Shown piece by piece: positions 1-5,957 of a stretch of 10,936 bases of DNA. Below the pieces are notes generated by a model. The model was not told where the DNA came from. It worked only from the letters and a program-made list of their open reading frames with translations, and made no database searches. The stretch's first letter is position 1; each line of letters opens with the position of its first letter. The position numbers and the translations under genes were made by a program. The stretch is taken from NCBI GenBank assembly GCA_030149995.1, contig JASLGV010000129.1, positions 1-10,936 of the forward strand. The letters are read 5' to 3'. This stretch comes from Pedobacter sp. (GTDB lineage: Bacteria > Bacteroidota > Bacteroidia > Sphingobacteriales > Sphingobacteriaceae).

Positions 1-396
1 TTTTCGCTGGAGCTATCTTTTAAAACCGGTAATGACTTAAAAAAGATTTTACTGGTGCATGCAAGCCCAACAAGCAATGATGAATATATTTTTGAATCGC
101 AGCCCAAAACAGCATTAATGGCTATGCTCAATAACAAGGAAATTGATGCGCTGGTTATAGGACATACGCACTTTTCGTACATACAGGAAGTTGCAGGTGT
201 TCTCTTGATCAACTGCGGATCCGTTGGAAGAAGCAAAGAAAAAGACCGGCATGCAACATACAGCATCTTAACCATCGGCGAAGAAGGCGTAAAAGCTGAA
301 ATTATAAAAGTAGCCTATCCTATAGAATCCGTTGCCGAAGCTATTTTTAAAAGTGAAGTACCCGATTTTTACGGTCACTTTTTAATGAACCCATAA
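1..396 (+). CDS. Metallophosphoesterase (YfcE/MJ0936-like), C-terminal part
   Basis: This is the C-terminal part of a calcineurin-like metallophosphoesterase. The frame is open from base 1 and the start lies outside the window; 131 residues are visible. The GTG at 55 is internal, because the frame upstream of it (ending KKILL) runs smoothly into VHASP. Family motifs seen are the metal-binding VHASP (many relatives have HGSP), LVIGHTHFSY with the GHTH metal ligands at visible residues 54-57, and INCGSVGRSKE close behind. Members are small cytoplasmic phosphodiesterases or phosphatases of about 160-250 residues that use two metal ions; the substrate cannot be told from sequence. The gene is convergent with the GH9 gene and ends 17 bases before a shared hairpin. 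The family call is firm; the exact activity is unknown. Confidence 0.85.
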   Translation, partial: FSLELSFKTGNDLKKILLVHASPTSNDEYIFESQPKTALMAMLNNKEIDALVIGHTHFSYIQEVAGVLLINCGSVGRSKEKDRHATYSILTIGEEGVKAEIIKVAYPIESVAEAIFKSEVPDFYGHFLMNP

Positions 397-412
397 AATC
401 TGCCTTTTAAGC

Positions 413-450
413 GAAGAATCCCTCCTGGTAAATTCCGGGAGAGATTCTTC
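413..450. terminator. Hairpin between convergent genes
   Basis: A long inverted repeat has arms 413-428 and 435-450 with a 6-base loop. Fourteen of 16 positions are Watson-Crick pairs, plus one G-T pair and one mismatch. It lies between the ends of the metallophosphoesterase and GH9 genes and probably ends transcription from both sides. The flanking T-runs are short, so it is not a classic intrinsic terminator on either strand. Confidence 0.6.
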
Positions 451-475
451 TTATCATTAGCCTGATTATTGAACT

Positions 476-2941
476 TTAATATTCCGCAACCAGCGACAGC
501 CATTTCCCGGCAGAGGTCATCCAGACCTCCTTGTAAGTTGCATTATTGGCCTGTGGCCAATATGGAAGATCTTCGTTAAACTTTGTCTGTATCCCAACCG
601 GAATTTCACCGACCATTTCACCAGGTAGCGGACAGTATTGCTGTGCGTAATTAGCACCCTCGCCATAAATAAGCGATTGTGAAAATGGATTTTTACCTAC
701 GATCCAATAGAGTTGTTCCTGTCCAAGTTGCAACAGCGCGGCATCATTCAGAAATTTACCACAAATGGCCGCGGCCTTACCCGTCGCTAAATGAATGGCT
801 GCATTACCACGAAAAGAAAACCATACCGGAAAGCGTTTCAGGTAATGTTGTTCATCCAGCTTAACCCCGGCCTGTAATTGTTTAACGTAATCCTGTGGAG
901 CTTCTTTCCCCGGAAAAAGATGCTGGCGGTTAAAACTTACAGAATCCTGAACCTCATCCAATGCATATACCCCCGAAGGCAGCATACCATAAGGATATGT
1001 ATATTTAGAAATCTGTTTTAAATAATTTCCATAAAGACCAATTGCCTGTTTCCATTTGGAAAAATCGGCATGTTTCGGCTGACTTTCGCACAGAGCTATA
1101 AGTGCCTGCGCATAAACCTGATCTCTCGACTGGTGGTTGAAATGTACAATGGCTTTCTTTCGCTGATCCCTGTAAAAAAAACCAGCAATTTTGTCTTTAT
1201 CTTTTAAAGGTTCCTTACGCTGGCAAGCTAAGGTATACTGTATAAAGCTGGCGGCTTTTTCTGCATAATATGAATCACCGGTTAACTTATACAATTGCGA
1301 AGCAGCCCAGGAAGCCGTGGCCATAAACTGGCTTTCAGAAGTATTGTAACTGTGTTCCCAAAAAACAGGAAAATGATCGTATCCCGTTTTTTCCCATTTC
1401 TTTAAGGCAAAATCAAAATCCTCTTTGGCTACGCGCTGCAAATGTTCGGTAAGCATGCGGTCCCTGCCCAAAGTGGCTGCTGCATAAGCCTCGTATCCTG
1501 CAAATAAGAAATTATCAAAAGGACTGTCTTGTACCCGCGCCTTCATATCGTCCATATTACCAAGCAGACCATCTGTCCAGATAACAATGCCTGCACTGCT
1601 GGCCCTATATCCATCGCCAAAGCGGGTTTTAAGCATAAAATCAAGTCCCCATTCAGCTTCTTCAGTTAGCCGCAGGTACAATGCCTGATTTTCTTTCTTT
1701 ACCTTATTGGCCATCTCCAGCAATGCAAAGGTCACATCACCTGTTTGCAGCGATTGCTGCGAAAGATCGCCGGCATCATGCCATCCTCCATTGTAAGCCA
1801 TCTTTAATCCTTTATGTTCGGCAATTATATCGGCATGGCAATTCCCATGTTTTTCCGGTACCGGATATCCACAGCGCTCACAAAAGATAAAATTCAACAC
1901 ACGCCATACAGAATTCTCCCAGATATTATCATCAATCTGAAAAGAAGCCGTTTTTTGCCCGTCATAAGCAATCTGATAGGTACCTGTTTGTTTAAAATCA
2001 GAAAAATCAAATCTGGAAAATGCACCGATAGAGGATTTTACCCCTTCAATTTTTCCTTTGTAAGCTACACTCCCATCATCGGTACGAATCAACTGAAAAC
2101 TTTTACCTTGTAATTTCTGATCACCAACAGCCGTTTTTTCACCCTTAAGGGCGTACCCCGTAGTTGAATAAGCAAGCCTGCCGGAACCTGGTACCCAGCC
2201 ATGCATCACATCCGGATTTTCCACCTGCTGTAATTCAATTCCTTCTATATAAAATTTAAGTGAATCTCCGGTAGTCCGGTCTTTTCCAAAACCGGGTACA
2301 CCAAAAGCAATTTTGCTAATGGCATCACGTGGTAAGGCAGAGATTTCAATATAACCGCGGTTCCACTGTTTATTAATCAGGTTAATTTCATGCGTACCTT
2401 CCCGGTAATATTGGTCGGGAATTTTAATCAGTCCATCGTTATTATAATATAAATTGATGTGCACATTTCTGGCGCCTTCGCAATCCGGATAAATATTGTA
2501 CACCAACCGGTTATAACCTTCCCAGTTTTCGCGGTTTACCTTAAAAGCAGCCGATGCACCACCATAATTGGCATAATCTCCATCGGCAGGAGCACCCGGT
2601 GCCCAGCTGCTCCTTTTAGATGGCAAAGTAAGTGCGACACTTCCTTTACCACTTTCGGTTATGGTTTTTGAAAAATGAATCCGCCCCACTCCTTCCTGCG
2701 TCCAGCGACTAAAATCTTCGGTACCTGTCAGTACTTTTCTGTCCAGAATCTTTTTCTTAAAACCGGCAGCTTCGAGCGAACGGCTATCATCTAATTTAAG
2801 CGGTGCATGGATAATACCGGATTGAAACAAATCGGCATTCAACTGCGGGTCTTTACTTAAGTTTTTTTGCTGGGCAAAGAGTGCCGGGCACAGCCCGGAT
2901 ACGGCATAGATAAAAAGCGTTCGTTTAAGAAATGTGCGCAT
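476..2941 (-). CDS. Secreted glycoside hydrolase family 9 (endoglucanase-like)
   Basis: An 821-residue exported hydrolase of beta-glucan type. Residues 1-23 form a type I signal peptide (KR, hydrophobic stretch, then ALFA|QQ). Residues about 70-240 form a beta-rich region resembling a carbohydrate-binding or galactose-binding-like domain. Residues about 250-335 resemble the Ig-like CelD_N domain that precedes many GH9 catalytic domains. The (alpha/alpha)6 catalytic domain follows to the end. GGWHDAGD carries the expected catalytic Asp pair (D389, D392). GKNPFSQSLIYGEG (749-762) is the late GH9 signature, and E805 in YKEVW is the likely general acid. C357, C368, H369 and H388 are spaced like the structural zinc site of CelD-type enzymes. 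No SusC/SusD, regulator or other carbohydrate gene is adjacent. GH9 also includes exo-acting enzymes and xyloglucanases, so the substrate is open. Confidence 0.88.
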   Translation of the reverse strand: MRTFLKRTLFIYAVSGLCPALFAQQKNLSKDPQLNADLFQSGIIHAPLKLDDSRSLEAAGFKKKILDRKVLTGTEDFSRWTQEGVGRIHFSKTITESGKGSVALTLPSKRSSWAPGAPADGDYANYGGASAAFKVNRENWEGYNRLVYNIYPDCEGARNVHINLYYNNDGLIKIPDQYYREGTHEINLINKQWNRGYIEISALPRDAISKIAFGVPGFGKDRTTGDSLKFYIEGIELQQVENPDVMHGWVPGSGRLAYSTTGYALKGEKTAVGDQKLQGKSFQLIRTDDGSVAYKGKIEGVKSSIGAFSRFDFSDFKQTGTYQIAYDGQKTASFQIDDNIWENSVWRVLNFIFCERCGYPVPEKHGNCHADIIAEHKGLKMAYNGGWHDAGDLSQQSLQTGDVTFALLEMANKVKKENQALYLRLTEEAEWGLDFMLKTRFGDGYRASSAGIVIWTDGLLGNMDDMKARVQDSPFDNFLFAGYEAYAAATLGRDRMLTEHLQRVAKEDFDFALKKWEKTGYDHFPVFWEHSYNTSESQFMATASWAASQLYKLTGDSYYAEKAASFIQYTLACQRKEPLKDKDKIAGFFYRDQRKKAIVHFNHQSRDQVYAQALIALCESQPKHADFSKWKQAIGLYGNYLKQISKYTYPYGMLPSGVYALDEVQDSVSFNRQHLFPGKEAPQDYVKQLQAGVKLDEQHYLKRFPVWFSFRGNAAIHLATGKAAAICGKFLNDAALLQLGQEQLYWIVGKNPFSQSLIYGEGANYAQQYCPLPGEMVGEIPVGIQTKFNEDLPYWPQANNATYKEVWMTSAGKWLSLVAEY

Positions 2942-3336
2942 CTGTTATGTTGGTTTAAGTCTGGTTTCCCTTTTACATTCCTCTATAAAGATTACATAAG
3001 CCAATCTTGTACATTAAGCATCTGCAGATTTTTCATTTGCCTGGAAGCAGCATACACAATTCAGTTCAGGTGCTTAGCTTTCTGTTACAGAAATTTATCT
3101 TATTTACAGAATCTTTGCATTAATGGTTTCTTACCAATGATTTAAGCAGGAAATAAATTACTAAATTAACATTCTCGCGTAATTTTCAATGTATTTTCTG
3201 TCTATCCACGGTTTTACCATACATTTTTTACGCAATTGCCTGGGCCCGGGCCTGTAAGCTTTCCATTATTTACGCCCATAAAAAAACCAGGTCACGCTTT
3301 AATCTTAACCTGGTTTTTTCGTTGGTTTTGCCAATC
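2942..3336. other. Intergenic region upstream of the GH9 gene
   Basis: This 395-base gap has no credible gene. The plus-strand reading frame crossing it begins inside the GH9 gene and has no family character. It must hold the GH9 promoter, but I find no clear TAnnTTTG box on the minus strand. Three inverted repeats stand out: ATCTGCAGAT (3020-3029), TTTCTG-TTA-CAGAAA (3079-3093), and the very GC-rich GGCCCGGGCC (3243-3252) in AT-rich surroundings. The right end holds the terminator of the SnoaL-like gene. Confidence 0.6.
3281..3319. terminator. Intrinsic terminator after the SnoaL-like gene
   Basis: The arms AAAAAACCAGGT (3281-3292) and ACCTGGTTTTTT (3308-3319) are perfectly complementary, with a 15-base loop. 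Each strand reads an A-run, a CCAGGT stem and a T-run, so it can work in both directions. It lies 17 bases past the stop of the minus-strand SnoaL-like gene, which it probably serves. Confidence 0.75.
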
Positions 3337-4185
3337 TTATTGAAACATTTTATCCAGCTTATAACTGTCTTCTAAAAAATGATATTTAACAATCTTTCCA
3401 TCCCGGACCTTAAAATTAACCGTGAACGCTGTATCGAAAACCTGATTGTATTTTAAAATATTAGAAGAAAGATTACCGACCGAGACAGCATTTTCGCCGT
3501 TAAAGGCTACAAACTCAATCTCAAACTTTTCTGATTTTATATTTTGTTTCAGGTGTTCAAAAAAACCGGCCACTTCGGCCCTGCTGCTACGTTTACCGAC
3601 CCAGCTAAATTTTTCGGTATTGCCCGGCAAATCCCAGTCAACCTCATCTGCAAATAAATCGGCTACATTCCCCGCCACTTTACCTGATGTTATGTTGTAA
3701 AATTTTTCAACAACCTGCCTTGTTTGTGCCTCAACACCTATTTTATGCTTTTCAGTTTGACTAAAGATTGCTACACGCGCCAGATCAGCTGATGTAAAAT
3801 CGGGATCTGCATAAATACTTACCCGTTTAATCAGGTCCTTCTCAAATTCAAACACATTGCTGAATTTACCGGTAGAAATGACCTGATCGGGCCATTCAAT
3901 TCCACTTGTTGTTTCCCCCCGTTCATTTCCTTCCACCACGATATACGGATCGGCGGTAATATAATTAAAGCCTTCTATATCGTGTTTTATATACTTTAAA
4001 TAACGGCCCATACGTGCTCCAAACTCTTTCAAACCCTTCTTTCCAATGGCTGATCCGAATTTTGGAAAATAAAGCACCACCTCTTCAGTAAAAAGATTAA
4101 AATACGCATCGTCCAATGTACCACTGTCTATTTTTTCAAAATAGGTTTTAACAGCCTGCATTCTTTTTTCATTCATTTTGCTCAT
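3337..4185 (-). CDS. Tandem SnoaL/NTF2-like domain protein (ketosteroid isomerase-related)
   Basis: A 282-residue cytoplasmic protein without signal peptide, built from two NTF2-fold (SnoaL-like) units at residues about 8-130 and 153-278. Each begins with a helix leading to a Y/F-rich turn (VKTYFEKIDSG and VEKFYNITSGK), followed by LFTEEV or LFADEV, a G[KR] stretch and alternating beta strands. The second unit, with FADEVDWDLPGN and WVGKRSSRAEVAGFF, is the more typical member of the ketosteroid isomerase-related group. SnoaL-like proteins are usually about 130 residues, so this is a double-length version. Such folds bind small hydrophobic molecules and sometimes catalyse isomerisation, cyclisation or hydrolysis; no substrate can be assigned. 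ATG at 4185 is used here; a second ATG three codons on is possible. It lies 60 bases behind the TetR gene on the same strand, with a probable TetR operator in the gap. Confidence 0.75.
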   Translation of the reverse strand: MSKMNEKRMQAVKTYFEKIDSGTLDDAYFNLFTEEVVLYFPKFGSAIGKKGLKEFGARMGRYLKYIKHDIEGFNYITADPYIVVEGNERGETTSGIEWPDQVISTGKFSNVFEFEKDLIKRVSIYADPDFTSADLARVAIFSQTEKHKIGVEAQTRQVVEKFYNITSGKVAGNVADLFADEVDWDLPGNTEKFSWVGKRSSRAEVAGFFEHLKQNIKSEKFEIEFVAFNGENAVSVGNLSSNILKYNQVFDTAFTVNFKVRDGKIVKYHFLEDSYKLDKMFQ

Positions 4186-4209
4186 ATATTATTTATATAG
4201 TCTAAAAAA

Positions 4210-4231
4210 TTCCGGAACAATCATTCCGGAA
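4210..4231. promoter_or_regulatory. Probable TetR operator, site 1 (upstream of SnoaL-like gene)
   Basis: Two copies of the self-complementary octamer TTCCGGAA (4210-4217 and 4224-4231) flank CAATCA, in the 60-base gap between the tetR stop and the SnoaL-like start. The stretch 4203-4226 recurs inverted at 4845-4868 with a single mismatch, over the tetR promoter. The two sites therefore look like binding sites for the same protein, most likely the TetR-family product encoded between them. The repeat could also form a hairpin in RNA, but no T-run follows directly. Confidence 0.6.
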
Positions 4232-4245
4232 ATACTTAAATTTTT

Positions 4246-4824
4246 TTAGCCTTTCAGGCTTAACAGTAAAAAATCAACCATTTCGTTTACTTCTTTCCGG
4301 CTCCCCGTTAAAATATAATGGCTCCAGAAACTACTAAAACCTGATAAAATATACCGGGCCATCACCTCCGGAGAAGTGTTGCTTCTGATTTCTCCTTTTT
4401 CTTTTGCCGCGGTTAACAGTTCCAGAAAAATGGATTCCAGCACCTGACCATTCGTTCTGATTGCTTGTTTCACTTCTGTATCAACAGGAGCCAGTTCAAA
4501 TATTGATTTTACTATTAAACAGGCCTTATCATCTGTTAAGGTCTGATTCACAATTTCCTTTATTGTTTTTTCGAGCATGTTAAAAGGCGATGATTCAGGA
4601 CCCGAAGCTGTTCTGTATTGTTTAATTTTTAATGTGGCATAATTTAACAGGCACAGCATAAAAAGCTCATGTTTATTGCCATAGGTATCATAAATGCTGC
4701 TTCTGTTCAACTGCATTTTATCGACCAAATCATGCATGGAAGTTGCGTGGTATCCTTGCTCCCAAAAAAGATTACGGGCGCTTTCGAGCTTTTCGGTATA
4801 ATCAAATTCTTTATTCCTTGCCAT
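4246..4824 (-). CDS. TetR/AcrR family transcriptional regulator
   Basis: A one-component repressor-type regulator of 192 residues from the chosen start. The N-terminal helix-turn-helix spans residues about 5-55 (LESARNLFWEQGYHATSMHDLVDKM, then LNRSSIYDTYGNKHELF, the usual TetR recognition helix region). The remainder is an all-helical ligand-binding and dimerisation domain with an ACLIVKSIFELAP stretch that corresponds to the GCxxxN-type motif of one TetR subgroup. An in-frame ATG five codons upstream (4839) exists, but the promoter-like box at 4829-4836 lies between the two ATGs, so ATG 4824 is preferred and the mRNA would be nearly leaderless. Paired inverted sites at both ends of the gene suggest autorepression and control of the SnoaL-like gene downstream. 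The ligand is unknown. Confidence 0.88.
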   Translation of the reverse strand: MARNKEFDYTEKLESARNLFWEQGYHATSMHDLVDKMQLNRSSIYDTYGNKHELFMLCLLNYATLKIKQYRTASGPESSPFNMLEKTIKEIVNQTLTDDKACLIVKSIFELAPVDTEVKQAIRTNGQVLESIFLELLTAAKEKGEIRSNTSPEVMARYILSGFSSFWSHYILTGSRKEVNEMVDFLLLSLKG

Positions 4825-4828
4825 GTGG

Positions 4829-4836
4829 CAAAGATA
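4829..4836 (-). promoter_or_regulatory. tetR promoter -7 box
   Basis: Read on the minus strand this is TATCTTTG, a full match to the Bacteroidota -7 consensus TAnnTTTG, ending four bases before the ATG at 4824. No good TTG lies at the -33 distance; that position is occupied by the operator-like repeat, which would let a bound repressor block polymerase. Confidence 0.5.
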
Positions 4837-4844
4837 CAATAAAA

Positions 4845-4868
4845 GAACGATTGTTCCGGAATTTTTTA
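4845..4868. promoter_or_regulatory. Probable TetR operator, site 2 (tetR promoter)
   Basis: The core GAAC-GATT-GTTC (4845-4856) is an interrupted palindrome, followed by CGGAA and a T-run. The whole 24 bases match the inverse of 4203-4226 with one mismatch (position 4848 against 4223). It sits just upstream of the tetR -7 box, over the expected -33 region, the usual position of an autorepression operator. Confidence 0.62.
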
Positions 4869-4870
4869 AA

Positions 4871-4900
4871 TTGTGACAATGCTGTCAGAATTGATCTTTG
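4871..4900 (+). promoter_or_regulatory. Possible plus-strand promoter for a small RNA
   Basis: TTG (4871-4873) is followed after exactly 19 bases by GATCTTTG (4893-4900), a 7 of 8 match to the effective Bacteroidota -7 box TAnnTTTG. The spacer contains the interrupted palindrome TGACA-N4-TGTCA (4874-4887), a possible binding site of its own. It points toward the strong terminator at 4986. Sequence pattern only. Confidence 0.35.
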
Positions 4901-4904
4901 AACC

Positions 4905-5019
4905 GGCTGTTTAATCGCCTAATCAGAAACAGAAGTATTTATTTAACAGCGTGCAGGTGCTTAGCACTAACAGATGGTCAGATCCGGGCGAAGTTTCCTT
5001 CGCCCTTTATTCTTTTTTT
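4905..5019 (+). ncRNA. Candidate small RNA, about 110 nt
   Basis: A plus-oriented promoter-like sequence precedes this stretch and a strong plus-oriented intrinsic terminator ends it, yet it has no useful ORF: the only ATG (4974) gives 15 codons running through the terminator. Several local pairings are possible: GCTGTT (4906-4911) with AACAGC (4945-4950), or CTGTTT (4907-4912) with AAACAG (4927-4932), and GTGC-TTA-GCAC (4957-4967). I do not recognise a known RNA family. It may instead be the 3' end of a lost gene. Both flanking genes are on the minus strand, so neither needs this terminator. Confidence 0.3.
4986..5019 (+). terminator. Strong plus-strand intrinsic terminator
   Basis: GGGCGAAG (4986-4993) and CTTCGCCC (4998-5005) form a perfect 8-bp stem with loop TTTC, followed by TTTATTC and seven T. 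On the minus strand no T-run follows, so it is directed at plus-strand transcription although no plus-strand gene is visible before it. Confidence 0.75.
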
Positions 5020-5020
5020 A

Positions 5021-5044
5021 GTGTCAGATACAAACATCTGACAC
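5021..5044. repeat. Perfect 9-bp hairpin downstream of ppx
   Basis: GTGTCAGAT (5021-5029) and ATCTGACAC (5036-5044) are exact inverted copies with loop ACAAAC. On the minus strand it lies 26 bases past the ppx stop and may protect or end that transcript, but it is followed there by A-rich, not T-rich, sequence. GTCAGAT also occurs at 4977-4983, so the right arm has an alternative partner. Confidence 0.6.
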
Positions 5045-5070
5045 CCTTAATTACCCAATACAGATGTAGA

Positions 5071-5955
5071 TTATTCGCTCAGATTTTCCTCTATCAGCAA
5101 TTTAATAATACCATCTGCCATTCCAACTTTTGGGACATAAATTTGCTTAATGCCGGTCCACTTCATTAACGTAAGATAAATTTCGCAGGCCGGAATAATT
5201 ACATCTGCCCGATCGGGGTTCAGGTTAAGTATATGGATGCGTTCTTTTAAAGAATAACCACTCAACTTATTATATAAAGCATTCAGCTTTTGCAGGGAAA
5301 GTGGCGCACCATCCTTTTCATCGGCCATTCGAAACAGTTTATTAATGTTTCCACCGGTACCAATCCCTGCCAGACTTTTATGGTTTTTGGTGTTCTTTTT
5401 TACCCAGTCTTTCATTTCTTCCCAGGTTTCTTCCTTATCCTGGTTATCCAGCATCCGGATGGTACCAATGTTGAAAGAACGGGAGGCTTCGGGCACGCCA
5501 TTTACAAAAACAGACAACTCCGTGCTTCCACCCCCTACATCAATGTAAAGAAATACTTTATTTGGATCCAGGTCTTCTTCGATGTGATTGGCATAAATAA
5601 TATTTGCTTCGCGGTGTCCTTCAATAATTTCGAGGGTCAATCCGGCTTCTTTATGTATCTGTTCTACGAGCGCGGTGCCGTTTTTAGCTTCGCGCATGGC
5701 CGATGTTGCACAAGCCAGGTAAGCCGAAACATTGTATACATCCATCAGGTTTTTAAATGCCTGCATGGTTTTGATCAGATCGGTCGATTTTTTTTCTGAT
5801 ATTTCCTGATCCAGAAAGGCATCATCACCCAACCGGAGCGGTACGCGGATCAAGGTATTCTTTTTGTACTTATAAATTCCATCCTGTTTGCTGATATCGG
5901 CAATAAGTAACCTAACCGCATTCGAGCCAATATCTATGGCTGCGTATCTTAACAT
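5071..5955 (-). CDS. ppx: Exopolyphosphatase / pppGpp phosphatase family (Ppx/GppA)
   Basis: A 294-residue cytoplasmic phosphatase of the ASKHA fold. It removes terminal phosphate from inorganic polyphosphate, and in some members from pppGpp. Motifs in order are AIDIGSNAVRLL (6-17, phosphate loop), CATSAMREAKNG (about 82-93), EGHREA with E112 as the likely catalytic Glu, YIDVGGGSTEL (137-147, second phosphate loop), GIGTGGNINKL (197-207), PDRADVIIPA (247-256), and GMADGII near the end. It is the short two-domain type and lacks the C-terminal HD-like domains of E. coli Ppx (about 510 residues). The ATG lies two bases after the ppk1 stop, so the two are almost certainly co-transcribed and probably translationally coupled. 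Whether polyphosphate or pppGpp is preferred cannot be read from sequence; the ppk1 linkage favours polyphosphate. Confidence 0.92.
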   Translation of the reverse strand: MLRYAAIDIGSNAVRLLIADISKQDGIYKYKKNTLIRVPLRLGDDAFLDQEISEKKSTDLIKTMQAFKNLMDVYNVSAYLACATSAMREAKNGTALVEQIHKEAGLTLEIIEGHREANIIYANHIEEDLDPNKVFLYIDVGGGSTELSVFVNGVPEASRSFNIGTIRMLDNQDKEETWEEMKDWVKKNTKNHKSLAGIGTGGNINKLFRMADEKDGAPLSLQKLNALYNKLSGYSLKERIHILNLNPDRADVIIPACEIYLTLMKWTGIKQIYVPKVGMADGIIKLLIEENLSE

Positions 5956-5957
5956 AA

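Noticed and set aside
55..57. GTG as the start of the metallophosphoesterase
   Set aside because: The frame is open to base 1 and the upstream residues continue the beta strand leading into the HASP motif.
2867..3145. Plus-strand reading frame of 92 residues spanning the GH9 start
   Set aside because: It starts inside the GH9 signal peptide region on the other strand and shows no family character.
4203..4868. tetR as a small mobile unit bounded by terminal inverted repeats
   Set aside because: There is no transposase and no evident target-site duplication, and the repeats lie at promoter positions with palindromic cores, so operators explain them better.
3067..4965. The 12-mer CAGGTGCTTAGC present at 3067-3078 and 4954-4965, both intergenic
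   Set aside because: A few 12-base matches are expected by chance in 11 kb, and the flanks are not alike beyond a short AG/AC-rich stretch.
5290..5799. Plus-strand reading frame of 169 residues opposite ppx
   Set aside because: It is fully antisense to a clear Ppx gene and has no recognisable domain.
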